Assembly: GCF_016711335.1 (NCBI RefSeq)
Contig: NZ_JADJTF010000001.1
Location: 2,728,001-2,792,000, forward strand
Length of the DNA: 64,000 nt
Direction: 5' to 3'
DNA from: Thiofilum sp.
Lineage (GTDB): Bacteria > Pseudomonadota > Gammaproteobacteria > Thiotrichales > Thiotrichaceae
The translations under genes and the position numbers were made by a program. Below the pieces are notes generated by a model. The model searched no databases, was not told the origin of the DNA, and worked only from the letters and a program-made list of their open reading frames with translations. Below, one piece after another: positions 26,275 to 35,105 of the stretch (positions within the stretch are counted from its first letter, which is position 1; each line of letters starts with the position of its first letter).

Positions 26275-27804
26275 TTAGGCGGCACAGCGTTTAGTGTTTT
26301 GCTCATATTCCAAAAAACCGGTATTAAGCATAGCTTGGGCGAGCATTTGGATTACCGGCACTGAAACACTATTCCCAATCAGTTTCATCCAGCGGCTACG
26401 GGTTTCGGGTAAGATAAAATCCTTTGGAAAGCCTTGAATTAAACAAGCCTCTTGCTTAGAGATTTTTCTAAATTGTTTCTTATGGAAAATTTCTTGTAAA
26501 AAAAGCTTTTTATACTCTTCCTCTGTATCCGCTTCAATATCTTGCAAAGCAATAAAATCATTAGTATCACTTGCTACTAAGGTGGGAAATGCTTCTGATT
26601 TAGGTAAAAAAACTCGGTTCACTCCCTCAATACCCGTGCTAATTTTAGTATATTTAAACTCATAGCGTTTTTCATAGGGGGTTAAAATGGCTTTACTCAC
26701 TAATCCATTTAAAAGAGCGTCGAGTTGTGAGCGTATTTTTTTAAGTGTGGGGCTGTTTTTTAGATTATCTAGGCTAATCAGATTGTGTTCAGCATGATTT
26801 AGAATAAGTAGCTCTACAGCGTCTAAGGCAGATTGGCTTTTTAGCTGAACTTGATAAGTGTAGTTTAGAGTTTTTAGGATACCTATTTCTACTAGGCTAT
26901 CGAGTTCTTGCTGCGTAATAGAGTGATCGAGTGCTTGTAAATGAGCCAATGACATAGGGTTGCCATCAAGCTTGCCATAAGTGCTTTTACGACGGTTTTT
27001 TAATATCAGTAAGCAAATATTTTTTTGACGTTCGGTAGTGGGTAATAGATCCCATGAGTGAATAGTCGTAGGACCATTGCGAATATCGTTAAATAAAAAG
27101 AAGTCATTCATGCCTTGGGTTTTACGATAACGACGTTTATTTTCTATAGGTTGACCAAATAAATCCAAGGCTATAGACGCCTGATTTTGCTTATACGGGA
27201 TAGTATATTTGACATCTTCTTGTAAAACATCGATTAATTTCAGTTGATTTTTATAGGGCTTAAGTAGTTGAAATCTATCAGAATATTGCTTTTCTTTGAA
27301 GCCCACAATATAAACCCTTACTCGATCTTGTGGTACTCCATAGTCGGATGAATTAATAACAAAATACTTAGCAAAATAGCCTGCTTGTTGAATACGCTTT
27401 AAAATATAATCTAAGGCAGTGTGATTGCGTGGGTCAGCTAGCCCTTTAACATTTTCAAAGATAAAGGCTTTTGGTTGAGATTGATGCAGTAAATATAAGG
27501 TATCATTCCATAGTTGACCTCGATCATCATCAAAACCTAGATTTTTTCCAGCAATAGACCAACTTTGACAAGGGACTCCAGCGGTGAGCAGATCAACGCT
27601 AGGGAGTTGTTTAATTTGAGTAATATCGTGAAGATTTAAACTAGGACTCTCATTAAAGTTGCTACAATAAGTTTGAATAGCTTCATTATCAATTTCACTA
27701 AAATGGATACAGTGTCCGCCTAGATGATCAAGGGCGAGCCTAAAGCCACCTATCCCAGCGAATAAATCGATAAATGAAAAGGTTGATTTTTTTTCTATAT
27801 GCAT
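26275..27804 (-). CDS. DNA (cytosine-5) methyltransferase of a type II R-M system
   Basis: Methylates cytosine in the site cut by the neighbouring endonuclease. Conserved C5 motifs appear in order: I (FIDLFAGIGGFRLAL, from residue 11), IV with catalytic Cys79 (AGVPCQSWSIAGKNLG), VI (FENVKG at about 116-121), VIII (QDRVRVYIVG at about 159-168), IX/X near the end (RKISKQEACLIQGFP and IGNSVSVPVIQ). The target recognition region, about residues 175-430, is unusually long and includes a segment from about 265 that looks like an extra winged-helix insert (MSLAHLQALDHSITQQELDSLVEIGILKTL). It starts 15 bases after the endonuclease gene. The recognition sequence cannot be read from the protein. Confidence 0.95.
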   Translation of the reverse strand: MHIEKKSTFSFIDLFAGIGGFRLALDHLGGHCIHFSEIDNEAIQTYCSNFNESPSLNLHDITQIKQLPSVDLLTAGVPCQSWSIAGKNLGFDDDRGQLWNDTLYLLHQSQPKAFIFENVKGLADPRNHTALDYILKRIQQAGYFAKYFVINSSDYGVPQDRVRVYIVGFKEKQYSDRFQLLKPYKNQLKLIDVLQEDVKYTIPYKQNQASIALDLFGQPIENKRRYRKTQGMNDFFLFNDIRNGPTTIHSWDLLPTTERQKNICLLILKNRRKSTYGKLDGNPMSLAHLQALDHSITQQELDSLVEIGILKTLNYTYQVQLKSQSALDAVELLILNHAEHNLISLDNLKNSPTLKKIRSQLDALLNGLVSKAILTPYEKRYEFKYTKISTGIEGVNRVFLPKSEAFPTLVASDTNDFIALQDIEADTEEEYKKLFLQEIFHKKQFRKISKQEACLIQGFPKDFILPETRSRWMKLIGNSVSVPVIQMLAQAMLNTGFLEYEQNTKRCAA

Positions 27805-27819
27805 GGTTTTTATCTTAAT

Positions 27820-28662
27820 TCACTGTAATCGATAATTGAAAGTGCTATCGGCTGGAGGTTCTATGCCTAAGTATTCTCGATAAATTTTCTCACGATAAAT
27901 AAGACCAAGCTCATTAACCTCTTTAATGAATGCCTTATACGTACCTTCGCCACCTATAAAATCCCAAAATTCATCACCTATTAAGACGCACGGATCATTA
28001 CACATATCAAACCAACGTCTAGGAAAAGACCATTTATAATCTGCTTTATTTTGACCATAAGGGTTATAAGGTAAGGCATAATAAGCATTAGTAATAGGTG
28101 TTTCATTCATAGCTAATAATTTAAATAGCTTTTCTTTACTGACTTTGGTTTGGTCGCTATTAGGTAAAGGAGCTTTTAGTTCAAAAGCATAGCACTCATT
28201 ATTTTTTATATTATGTATATAAATATCACAAACTACTGAGACAGGAATAAGGCTACCTTTTCCCTTTTTAATATAAGTTAATTCTTCTTGCCAATTAGGA
28301 GTTGCTTTAGCTTGTTTAGACGTAGAGTGCTCTAAATTATTAAGTACTTCTTGGATACGACGTAAGCGCTCAGCGGCGATAGTACCATTGACAGTTTTTC
28401 CCAATACACATTCACCATGCACTTCATTCGCTACTACTTGAGCTAATTTTTCCCATACTCCTCCAAATGGCGTAACAAAACGGCGTTCAAAATGTGAGCC
28501 TTTGAAGATTTCATCGGGAACCAGTGCTGCATACAATGGTTTTTGAGCGTGATGTTGTTCTTTGATGAAGGGGTCAGATTGTAAAACCCTTTCCATTACA
28601 CGATCCATTAAGGTCTTGATTTCTCTTTGAATGGCTAAGGTTACCGAGTGGGTGGTATTCAT
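27820..28662 (-). CDS. Type II restriction endonuclease, probably TdeIII-like
   Basis: Likely nuclease partner of the adjacent cytosine methyltransferase. The 280-aa protein has a PD-(D/E)xK core: D146 in VCDIYIHNIKNNECYAF and E161-L-K163 in FELKAPLPNSD. The N-terminal region (FKGSHFERRFVTPFGGVWEKLAQVVANE) resembles TdeIII-family enzymes as I remember them; that family name is tentative. The gene is first in the pair, with the methyltransferase 15 bases downstream, so a delay or control mechanism for nuclease expression would be expected; I see no controller (C) protein gene. Confidence 0.75.
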   Translation of the reverse strand: MNTTHSVTLAIQREIKTLMDRVMERVLQSDPFIKEQHHAQKPLYAALVPDEIFKGSHFERRFVTPFGGVWEKLAQVVANEVHGECVLGKTVNGTIAAERLRRIQEVLNNLEHSTSKQAKATPNWQEELTYIKKGKGSLIPVSVVCDIYIHNIKNNECYAFELKAPLPNSDQTKVSKEKLFKLLAMNETPITNAYYALPYNPYGQNKADYKWSFPRRWFDMCNDPCVLIGDEFWDFIGGEGTYKAFIKEVNELGLIYREKIYREYLGIEPPADSTFNYRLQ

Positions 28663-28869
28663 GCTTAATACTAATGACTTTTGAGGTATGCCCTAGTTTA
28701 GGGACTAACCCTTGCTAATACAAATAGCTTGTTTATCACGAGCACCTTAGCTAAATATTATTTAAGTATGGGGGGTAGAGTAGCATCGGGGGTCAGGTAC
28801 AATAGGGTGCTAAAAGCGCGTTTATGCTAACTTGTTAACCACAACTAACACAGGATTAAGTTTGCCAGT

Positions 28870-29823
28870 ATGGATAATGAAAACAATGCTAATGCTATTG
28901 AAGCACTTAAAACCATTGCTCTGGAAGGACTCAAGGAGCAGCGCCGTGCTCGCCGTTGGGGTATCTTCTTTAAGTTACTGTTTTGGGGTTACTTATTAAT
29001 AATAGGAGCCATTTTTATAATGGGCCTACTTGGTACGAATAGTGATGACTCTATCACTGCCTCGGAAATCACCGCCGTAGTCGATATTAAAGGTGTGATT
29101 ATGGATGAGGCGGATGCGAGCGCTGACCTTGTGATTCCTTCCTTACGTAAAGCCTTTGCTAACCCAAAAACCAAAGCCGTATTACTGCGCATCAATAGTC
29201 CGGGGGGCAGTCCGGTGCAGGCGGGACAAATTAATGATGAAATTCGCCGCTTGAGAACTTTACACGAAGATATTCCAGTCTATGCCGTAGTGTCTGATAT
29301 TTGTGCCTCTGGTGGGTATTACATCGCGGTCGCCGCCGACAAGATTTATGCGGATAAAGCCAGCCTCGTGGGTTCCATCGGGGTGCGTATGGATAACTTT
29401 GGCTTTGTGGAGGCGATGAATAAATTGGGTGTTGAGCGCCGCCTCATCACCGCAGGGGAAAATAAGGGCATGTTAGATCCCTTTTTGCCAGAAAACCCCA
29501 AAGAAGTGGAGCATGTGAAAACCTTGCTTAATATGACGCATCAGCAATTTATTAATGTCGTCAAAGAGGGGCGCGGCAAACGTTTAAAAGATAATCCTGA
29601 TCTGTTTACGGGTTTAATTTGGACAGGTGAGGGCGCTAAAGAGCTAGGCTTAATCGATGAGCTAGGGGATGAGCGCTATGTAGCACGTGAAGTGGTAAAA
29701 GCGCCGACTATGGTGAATTTTACTTCAGAAAAAGATTTCTTAGATAAGATCGGTGAGCAGTTAGGTACTTCGGTTAGCCAATGGTTTATGCAATCGAGTA
29801 CGCCACAACCGCGTATGTACTGA
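28870..29823 (+). CDS. sppA: Signal peptide peptidase SppA, short (S49) form
   Basis: Membrane-anchored serine protease that clears cleaved signal peptides. One N-terminal membrane helix at about residues 31-55 anchors it, with the catalytic part in the periplasm. The nucleophile is Ser147 in ICASGGYYIAVAADKI and the general base is Lys199 in TAGENKGML; I count both at the same numbers as in Bacillus SppA. The oxyanion region is INSPGGSPVQAGQ near 109-121. At 317 aa it is the short form with one catalytic domain, unlike the 600-aa E. coli protein. It is transcribed divergently from the restriction gene. Confidence 0.92.
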   Translation: MDNENNANAIEALKTIALEGLKEQRRARRWGIFFKLLFWGYLLIIGAIFIMGLLGTNSDDSITASEITAVVDIKGVIMDEADASADLVIPSLRKAFANPKTKAVLLRINSPGGSPVQAGQINDEIRRLRTLHEDIPVYAVVSDICASGGYYIAVAADKIYADKASLVGSIGVRMDNFGFVEAMNKLGVERRLITAGENKGMLDPFLPENPKEVEHVKTLLNMTHQQFINVVKEGRGKRLKDNPDLFTGLIWTGEGAKELGLIDELGDERYVAREVVKAPTMVNFTSEKDFLDKIGEQLGTSVSQWFMQSSTPQPRMY

Positions 29824-29853
29824 TAATGGCGCGATAGTAAAAGGAGCGTCGTG

Positions 29854-30291
29854 ATGACTAAGGTTTACGTGGGTGGGTGTTTATGTGGAGCAGTACGTTA
29901 TGAAGCTCGTAGCATAAGCCCTAAAATGGCACATTGTCATTGCTCTATGTGCCGTAAGTTTCACGGTGCTGCTTTTGCCACCTTTGCCTCCGTGCCACAA
30001 GCCGATTTTAAGTGGCTACAAGGGGAGCTTGAACTACAAGCCTATCAAGCACCTAATGGCACTATCAGACGTTTTTGTCGACATTGTGGGAGTAGCTTAA
30101 CGTTTGCTCCTGCTCAAGAGACGGGTTTTGTAGAAGTCACATTGGGTACTTTAGACACACCTTTAGCAGATCTATTACCCGATGCTCATATCTATGTAGG
30201 TTCTAAAGCGAATTGGTCAGTAATTAGTGATCAACTACCCCAATTTAGTCAAGGACGTGATAGTGAACGCTTAGATCAAGTAAGTAGTTAA
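29854..30291 (+). CDS. GFA (glutathione-dependent formaldehyde-activating) family protein
   Basis: Zinc-binding protein of the GFA/CENP-V family. Two zinc sites are visible: CLCGAVRYE near residue 8 with HCHCSMCRKFHG near 28-39, and FCRHCGSSL near 75-83. The 145-residue length suits the family. I choose the ATG at 29854 (AGGAG seven bases upstream); the GTG at 29851 is possible. Enzyme activity for this family is often unproven, so the formaldehyde role should be taken as a family name only. It follows sppA by about 30 bases and might be in its operon. Confidence 0.88.
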   Translation: MTKVYVGGCLCGAVRYEARSISPKMAHCHCSMCRKFHGAAFATFASVPQADFKWLQGELELQAYQAPNGTIRRFCRHCGSSLTFAPAQETGFVEVTLGTLDTPLADLLPDAHIYVGSKANWSVISDQLPQFSQGRDSERLDQVSS

Positions 30292-30419
30292 AAGCCAAGG
30301 CTGTCGACATTTTCCTAAAATCCTTATAAAAAACTGAGCAGAACAGTTGTTATTCCGCTGGTTTGACTTTACCCTTAGCTATCTTAATTTTGCTAACGTT
30401 TTAACTAGAGGAGTGTTAC

Positions 30420-31601
30420 ATGAGCAGAGATGTTGTTGTGCTTAGTGCGGTTCGTTCAGCGATTGGTGCTTTCGGTGGGTCTTTATCCGATATGGAGCCA
30501 GCCGATTTAGGTGGAATCGTGATGAAAGAAGCCGTTGCACGTTCTGGCGTTGATCCGCAACAGATCAATTATGTCACTGTAGGTACGTGCATTCCTACTG
30601 ATAGCCGTTATGCTTATGTATCGCGTGTAGCGTCTATTAATGCAGGGCTTCCTATGGATTCGGTTGCTATGCAATTGAATCGTCTGTGTTCTTCTGGCTT
30701 ACAAGCGATTGTGACCAGTGCACAAAATATTATGTTAGGCGACACTGACTATGGCGTGGGCGGCGGTGTAGAAGTTATGTCACGCGGTGCGTATATGTTA
30801 CCTGCTTTACGTTCAGGTGCACGTATGGGGGATACTACTGCATTTGATGCGATGGTTGCGGTACTCACCGATCCGTTTGGCGCGGGCCACATGGGGATTA
30901 CGGCTGAAAATTTAGCGGCAAAATGGAATATTACTCGTGAAGAGCAAGACGCCTTTGCAGTTGAATCACAACGTCGCGCAGCAGCAGCGATTGCTGATGG
31001 TCGTTTTGTGTCACAAATCGTTCCAATTGTGAAGAAAACCAAAAAAGGCGAAGTGACTTTTGCTCAAGACGAGCACGGTCGTGCTGATACCACGATGGAA
31101 TCACTGGCTAAAATGCGTCCTGCCTTCAAAAAAGACGGCACAGTAACCGCAGGTAATGCGTCTGGTATCAATGATGGTGCAGCCTTCTTTGTATTAGCCG
31201 CCGCCGATGTAGCAGAGAAAGCAGGTCACAAACCGATGGCTCGCTTGGTGTCTTATGCCGTTGCGGGTGTACCTAACCATATTATGGGTGAAGGTCCTAT
31301 TCCAGCCACTCAAGCCGCACTCAAAAAAGCGGGCTTGAGCCTCGATCAAATGGATGTGATTGAATCTAACGAAGCCTTTGCTGCTCAAGCTATTGCAGTA
31401 TCGCGTGCTTTAGGCTTAGATCCAGCCAAAACTAATCCTAATGGAGGCGCCATTGCGCTAGGCCATCCCGTCGGTTGTTCAGGTGCATTCATTGCAACTA
31501 AAGCCCTATACGAATTACAACGTGTGAATGGTAAATATGCTCTAGTCACCATGTGCATTGGTGGCGGTCAGGGTATTGCTGCTATATTTGAGCGTCTCTA
31601 A
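30420..31601 (+). CDS. Acetyl-CoA acetyltransferase (thiolase)
   Basis: Thiolase that condenses or cleaves acetoacetyl-CoA, for polyhydroxybutyrate synthesis or fatty acid/ketone metabolism. The acyl-carrying Cys90 is in NRLCSSGLQAI; the C-terminal catalytic motifs are NEAFAAQAIAVSRALG, GGAIALGHPVGCSGA with the active His, and CIGGGQG with the second Cys. At 393 aa it is full length with a good GAGGAG ribosome site before the ATG. It stands alone: no phaB or phaC is adjacent, so I do not choose between phaA and atoB. A strong terminator follows at 31624. Confidence 0.92.
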   Translation: MSRDVVVLSAVRSAIGAFGGSLSDMEPADLGGIVMKEAVARSGVDPQQINYVTVGTCIPTDSRYAYVSRVASINAGLPMDSVAMQLNRLCSSGLQAIVTSAQNIMLGDTDYGVGGGVEVMSRGAYMLPALRSGARMGDTTAFDAMVAVLTDPFGAGHMGITAENLAAKWNITREEQDAFAVESQRRAAAAIADGRFVSQIVPIVKKTKKGEVTFAQDEHGRADTTMESLAKMRPAFKKDGTVTAGNASGINDGAAFFVLAAADVAEKAGHKPMARLVSYAVAGVPNHIMGEGPIPATQAALKKAGLSLDQMDVIESNEAFAAQAIAVSRALGLDPAKTNPNGGAIALGHPVGCSGAFIATKALYELQRVNGKYALVTMCIGGGQGIAAIFERL

Positions 31602-31623
31602 GCCTAAGCGTATATAAGCTTAT

Positions 31624-31653
31624 AAGAGAGTAGTGTCAGTACTACTCTCTTTT
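31624..31653. terminator. Bidirectional hairpin terminator between thiolase and TetR genes
   Basis: AAGAGAGTAGT at 31624-31634 pairs perfectly with ACTACTCTCTT at 31641-31651 (11 bp, six-base loop) and runs into a T stretch. It lies between two convergent genes and can serve both. Confidence 0.85.
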
Positions 31654-31669
31654 ATCCACCGCTAATCAT

Positions 31670-32320
31670 CTAAAGCCTCGGTATAGTTAAACCACAGCCT
31701 CTTAAAATAACCTCAGTTAACGTTTGGCTAGCCGTATCATAGTCTTTTTGGGTAAGTTTGCGCTTTCCTTGTGCCGCTAAAATTTGCGTTTCAAAATCAG
31801 CATAGTGCTGAGTCGATGACCATAATAAAAAGATCAGGTGAGTGGGATTAATGGGTAAGATTTTACCTTGTGCAATCCATGACTCAATTACAGCTACGCG
31901 CCCTTGAAACCATTCATAGTAATCCTTGTTAAGATACGCTTTGAGTTCTGGAGCACCACTGAGAATCTCCTTAGCAAAAATGCGTGATGCGAAAGGATTG
32001 GATTGGGCAAAAGTGATTTTTTGTCGAATATAAGTGCTAAGCACTAAAGCGGGATCGTCTTCGGGTTTGAAATCATTTAAAGTTTGATCCCAGAGCTTGA
32101 GTGTAGTTTCTAGCACCTTTAGATAGAGTTCTTGCTTACTACCAAAATAATAATGAATATTAGCCTTCGCCAGCTTAGCCCGTTGCGCAATATTATTAAT
32201 GCTCGCACCTTTATAACCATGCTCCGCAAACTCTAATTCTGCGGCCTGCAATATTTTCGCTTCATTAAATTTTCTAATCCGTCCAACCACTTTACTAGGG
32301 GTGTTTGAAATTATTGGCAT
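31670..32320 (-). CDS. TetR-family regulator, RutR-like
   Basis: A 216-aa repressor-type protein. The N-terminal helix-turn-helix (about residues 20-66) is clear: ILQAAELEFAEHGYKGASINNIAQRAKLAKANIHYYFGSKQELYLKVLE. The C-terminal ligand domain (NPFASRIFAKEILSGAPELKAYL, LIFLLWSSTQHYADFETQI) resembles the RutR/YcdC class, whose E. coli member senses pyrimidines, but no rut genes are here. It converges on the thiolase gene. Its own upstream region holds a long inverted repeat at 32451-32494, too far to be called its operator with confidence. Confidence 0.85.
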   Translation of the reverse strand: MPIISNTPSKVVGRIRKFNEAKILQAAELEFAEHGYKGASINNIAQRAKLAKANIHYYFGSKQELYLKVLETTLKLWDQTLNDFKPEDDPALVLSTYIRQKITFAQSNPFASRIFAKEILSGAPELKAYLNKDYYEWFQGRVAVIESWIAQGKILPINPTHLIFLLWSSTQHYADFETQILAAQGKRKLTQKDYDTASQTLTEVILRGCGLTIPRL

Positions 32321-32450
32321 AATTGATCAGTTCTTAAAAAATAAAAGATAAAATAGAATACTCAATACTATGATTATTCCGTCCCTCGATAGTAAAAATT
32401 ATTTTAAGCTTTTTTATTAGATTAGGGGAGTCTAAAGATAGCAGGGTAGT

Positions 32451-32494
32451 TTTTAGACCACTCGATTATTTATCCTTAACCGAGTAGTCAAAAA
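32451..32494. repeat. Inverted repeat in the TetR/GGDEF intergenic region
   Basis: GACCACTCG (32456-32464) and CGAGTAGTC (32481-32489) form a 9-bp stem with one mismatch around 16 bases, continued outward by T and A runs. No T tract follows the stem in either direction, so it does not look like a normal terminator. The surrounding 327 bp (32321-32647) has no gene I can support. Confidence 0.5.
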
Positions 32495-32647
32495 AGCGGG
32501 TTTTATGTTTTTTAGACAATTACTTATAGCCCCTATGTTGCTGCACTTTGGGCATTAGTGTGGCGGATAGCGTTTAAGTCTTTTTTAGCATCATTAAAAA
32601 GCAAGTTTAATAAGGTGGCTCTAAATAAGGCTACTATAATGCCAGAC

Positions 32648-33778
32648 TCAATTAACGGGAGCAGGAGCTACATAGGTTTCGGTAATGCCTGCTTGAAAGA
32701 GGCGAGTACAATTACGCCCCGCTTGTTTGGCTGCATAAAGCGCCATATCAGAACGCTTAATCACCGGAGTGAGTGACTCAGAAGCATGATGAGAACAGGC
32801 TATACCAATACTCACGGTGACTACCTGAGCCGCACGAGCACAGGGGTGGGGAATAGCGGCTTGTTGGATAACAGTACGAATGCGCTCTGCGATTTCTAAA
32901 CTTTGCGCCTCATTATAACCACGCAGTGCCATAATAAATTCCTCGCCTCCATAGCGGGCAATCAGCGCATTAGGTGTATCAAAGCGTTTTAGAATTTGAG
33001 CAACCGTATAAATACACTGATCCCCCGCCGGATGACCAAAAAAGTCATTATAAAGTTTGAAATCATCAATATCGATCATCAAAATGGCTAAATCCAGCGG
33101 GCGAGGATAACTGTATTTCTCGAAGCCACGTCGATTATAAAGCTCGGTCAAAGGGTCTTGAAACGATAAGCGCTCTAATTCAGCATTGGTCATCGCCATG
33201 AGGCGTTGATTTTCTAAAAGCTTTGCCTGATTAGTGAGATTCAGTGCATCGCGTTTAGCCTCTAATTGGGAAAAAACCCCCAAGTACAGATTTAAGCTCA
33301 CAAATACCACCATAAAGCTGATGTCCGCGAGATAAGTGGATGGATGACTAGCCCATGTGCCTTGTACATTAAGCGCATAATCTAGCATCAGAAGGGTCGA
33401 ATAAACACAAGTCCATGCAATAGACAAACGCCCATTGACCGCCACGCGAGCTAGAAACCACAGTAAAGCAATAGCATTAATTAATGAGGGCGCTAAGTGA
33501 AACCACATGATGATTTGTGAGCTAATGGCAATAGAGGGTAAATGAGAAAATTGCTGATCCCATTTCGGCCAAGCAGTGCGCCCTTGGTAAAAGAGCTGAG
33601 TTAAAAACCACATCATAAGGACACTTAAACCACTGGTTAGGAATAAAGTTAACCAGCTCACCGTTATATAATCGATTGATTTTAAAACTAAGCCAGTGAG
33701 TTGAATAAGCACAATGGCAGAGTTCACTATAACGGGGTTATAGCGTTGGATAGGGTCAAAGTGACTTGGCAAGGTCAT
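32648..33778 (-). CDS. Membrane-bound GGDEF diguanylate cyclase
   Basis: Makes the second messenger c-di-GMP. The N-terminal half (about 1-190) has five or six membrane helices of a MASE-like sensor that I cannot classify further. A short linker with LENQRLMAMTNAELERLSFQDPLTELYNRRGFEKY leads into the GGDEF domain, with the active loop RYGGEEF and the DIDDFKLYNDFFGHPAGDQCI metal/substrate region. The inhibitory I-site (RxxD five residues before GGEEF) is missing: that position reads TPNA. So this enzyme should lack classical product inhibition. It is transcribed divergently from prfB. Confidence 0.9.
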   Translation of the reverse strand: MTLPSHFDPIQRYNPVIVNSAIVLIQLTGLVLKSIDYITVSWLTLFLTSGLSVLMMWFLTQLFYQGRTAWPKWDQQFSHLPSIAISSQIIMWFHLAPSLINAIALLWFLARVAVNGRLSIAWTCVYSTLLMLDYALNVQGTWASHPSTYLADISFMVVFVSLNLYLGVFSQLEAKRDALNLTNQAKLLENQRLMAMTNAELERLSFQDPLTELYNRRGFEKYSYPRPLDLAILMIDIDDFKLYNDFFGHPAGDQCIYTVAQILKRFDTPNALIARYGGEEFIMALRGYNEAQSLEIAERIRTVIQQAAIPHPCARAAQVVTVSIGIACSHHASESLTPVIKRSDMALYAAKQAGRNCTRLFQAGITETYVAPAPVN

Positions 33779-33994
33779 AACATGATTAGAATTATTATAA
33801 ATTGACTATATGAGCTTTATTCTAACAGAGTAAGTGGGGAAATACCTTAGCCAAACCATTTAATTAACCCAAAGTTGACTAATGGTAGGGTTGCCTAAAG
33901 CCTCCGACATCAAGCGATTAAAATGGGTTACAGTTTTGATCATAGGTTGGTATTATCCCCCACTTCTTTAGTAATGAATAAAGTGTGAACCAGC

Positions 33995-35090
33995 ATGGAA
34001 TTAAATCCGATTTATAGTCGTATCAAAGACCTACAAGAGCGTATTGAGGCGCTGAGGGGGTATCTTTGACTTTGAGGTAAAGTCAGAGCGTCTAGAAGAG
34101 GTCAGCCGCGAGTTAGAGGAGCCTAGTGTTTGGAATGATCCTGAACGTGCTCAAGCCTTAGGTAAAGAGCGGGTAGTCTTAGATAATATCGTGGGTGGTA
34201 TTAATAAAATGACTACTGCCTTGAGTGATGCTAATGAATTGCTCGAAATGGCGGAGGCTGAACAAGACGAAGGCACGGTCGAGGTTGTGGTGACTGAGCT
34301 AGATGGTCTTCAAGCCCAAGTCGAAAAACTTGAGTTTCAGCGTATGTTCTCCGGTGAACTAGACCCCAATAATGCCTTCCTTGATATTCAATCCGGTGCG
34401 GGTGGCACAGAAGCGCAAGATTGGGCTGAAATGTTGTTGCGTATGTATCTACGTTGGGGTGAAGCAAAAGGCTTCAAAACTGAGCTGATCGAGGTATCTC
34501 CGGGCGATGTGGCGGGGATTAAAAGTGCCACGATTAGTTTTGAAGGTGAATATGCTTTTGGTTGGCTTAGAACCGAAACGGGTGTGCATCGCTTAGTGCG
34601 TAAATCACCGTTTAGCTCAGCCGGAGCGCGTCATACCTCCTTTGCAGGTGTATTTGTGTCGCCTGAGATTGATGACAATATCGAAATTGATATTAATCCA
34701 GCCGATTTGCGTATTGATGTGTATCGTGCCTCGGGTGCAGGTGGTCAGCACGTTAACCGTACTGAATCAGCCGTGCGTATTACGCATCTACCCACTAATA
34801 CTGTGGTGCAATGTCAAAATGGGCGCTCTCAGCATCAAAACAAAGACACCGCGATGAAGCAATTACGCGCCAAGCTGTATGAGCTGGAATTACTGAAGCG
34901 TAATGCTGAAAAGCAAGCCTTAGAAGAAACCAAGTCGGATGTGGGTTGGGGTAGTCAAATACGCTCGTATGTCTTGGATCAATCGCGCATTAAAGACCTA
35001 CGCACAGGTATCGAAACCTCCAATACTCAAGCCGTGCTCGATGGCGACCTTGATCGCTTTATTGAAGCTAGCCTCAAAAGCGGACTCTAA
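33995..35090 (+). CDS. prfB: Peptide chain release factor 2 (programmed +1 frameshift)
   Basis: Releases peptides at UGA and UAA. Translation starts at the ATG at 33995 (MELNPIYSRIKDLQERIEALRGYL) and meets TGA at 34067-34069. The site is AGGGGG, three bases, then CTT TGA C, the classical RF2 autoregulatory slip: after CTT the ribosome skips one base and continues with GAC at 34068. The joined product, 33995-34066 plus 34068-35090, has 364 aa, almost the same as E. coli RF2. The tRNA-mimic SPF motif (RKSPFSS) and the GGQ loop (GAGGQHVNRTESAVRI, near residue 250) are intact. A plain ORF call starting at 34191 would miss about 65 residues. lysS follows 15 bases later, as in enteric bacteria. Confidence 0.96.
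34055..34070 (+). promoter_or_regulatory. RF2 programmed frameshift site
   Basis: AGGGGG at 34055-34060 acts as an internal Shine-Dalgarno site, followed by TAT CTT TGA C. This arrangement is known to make the ribosome slip +1 when RF2 is scarce, so RF2 controls its own synthesis. Confidence 0.95.
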
Positions 35091-35105
35091 AACGGATTAA
35101 ATGAA

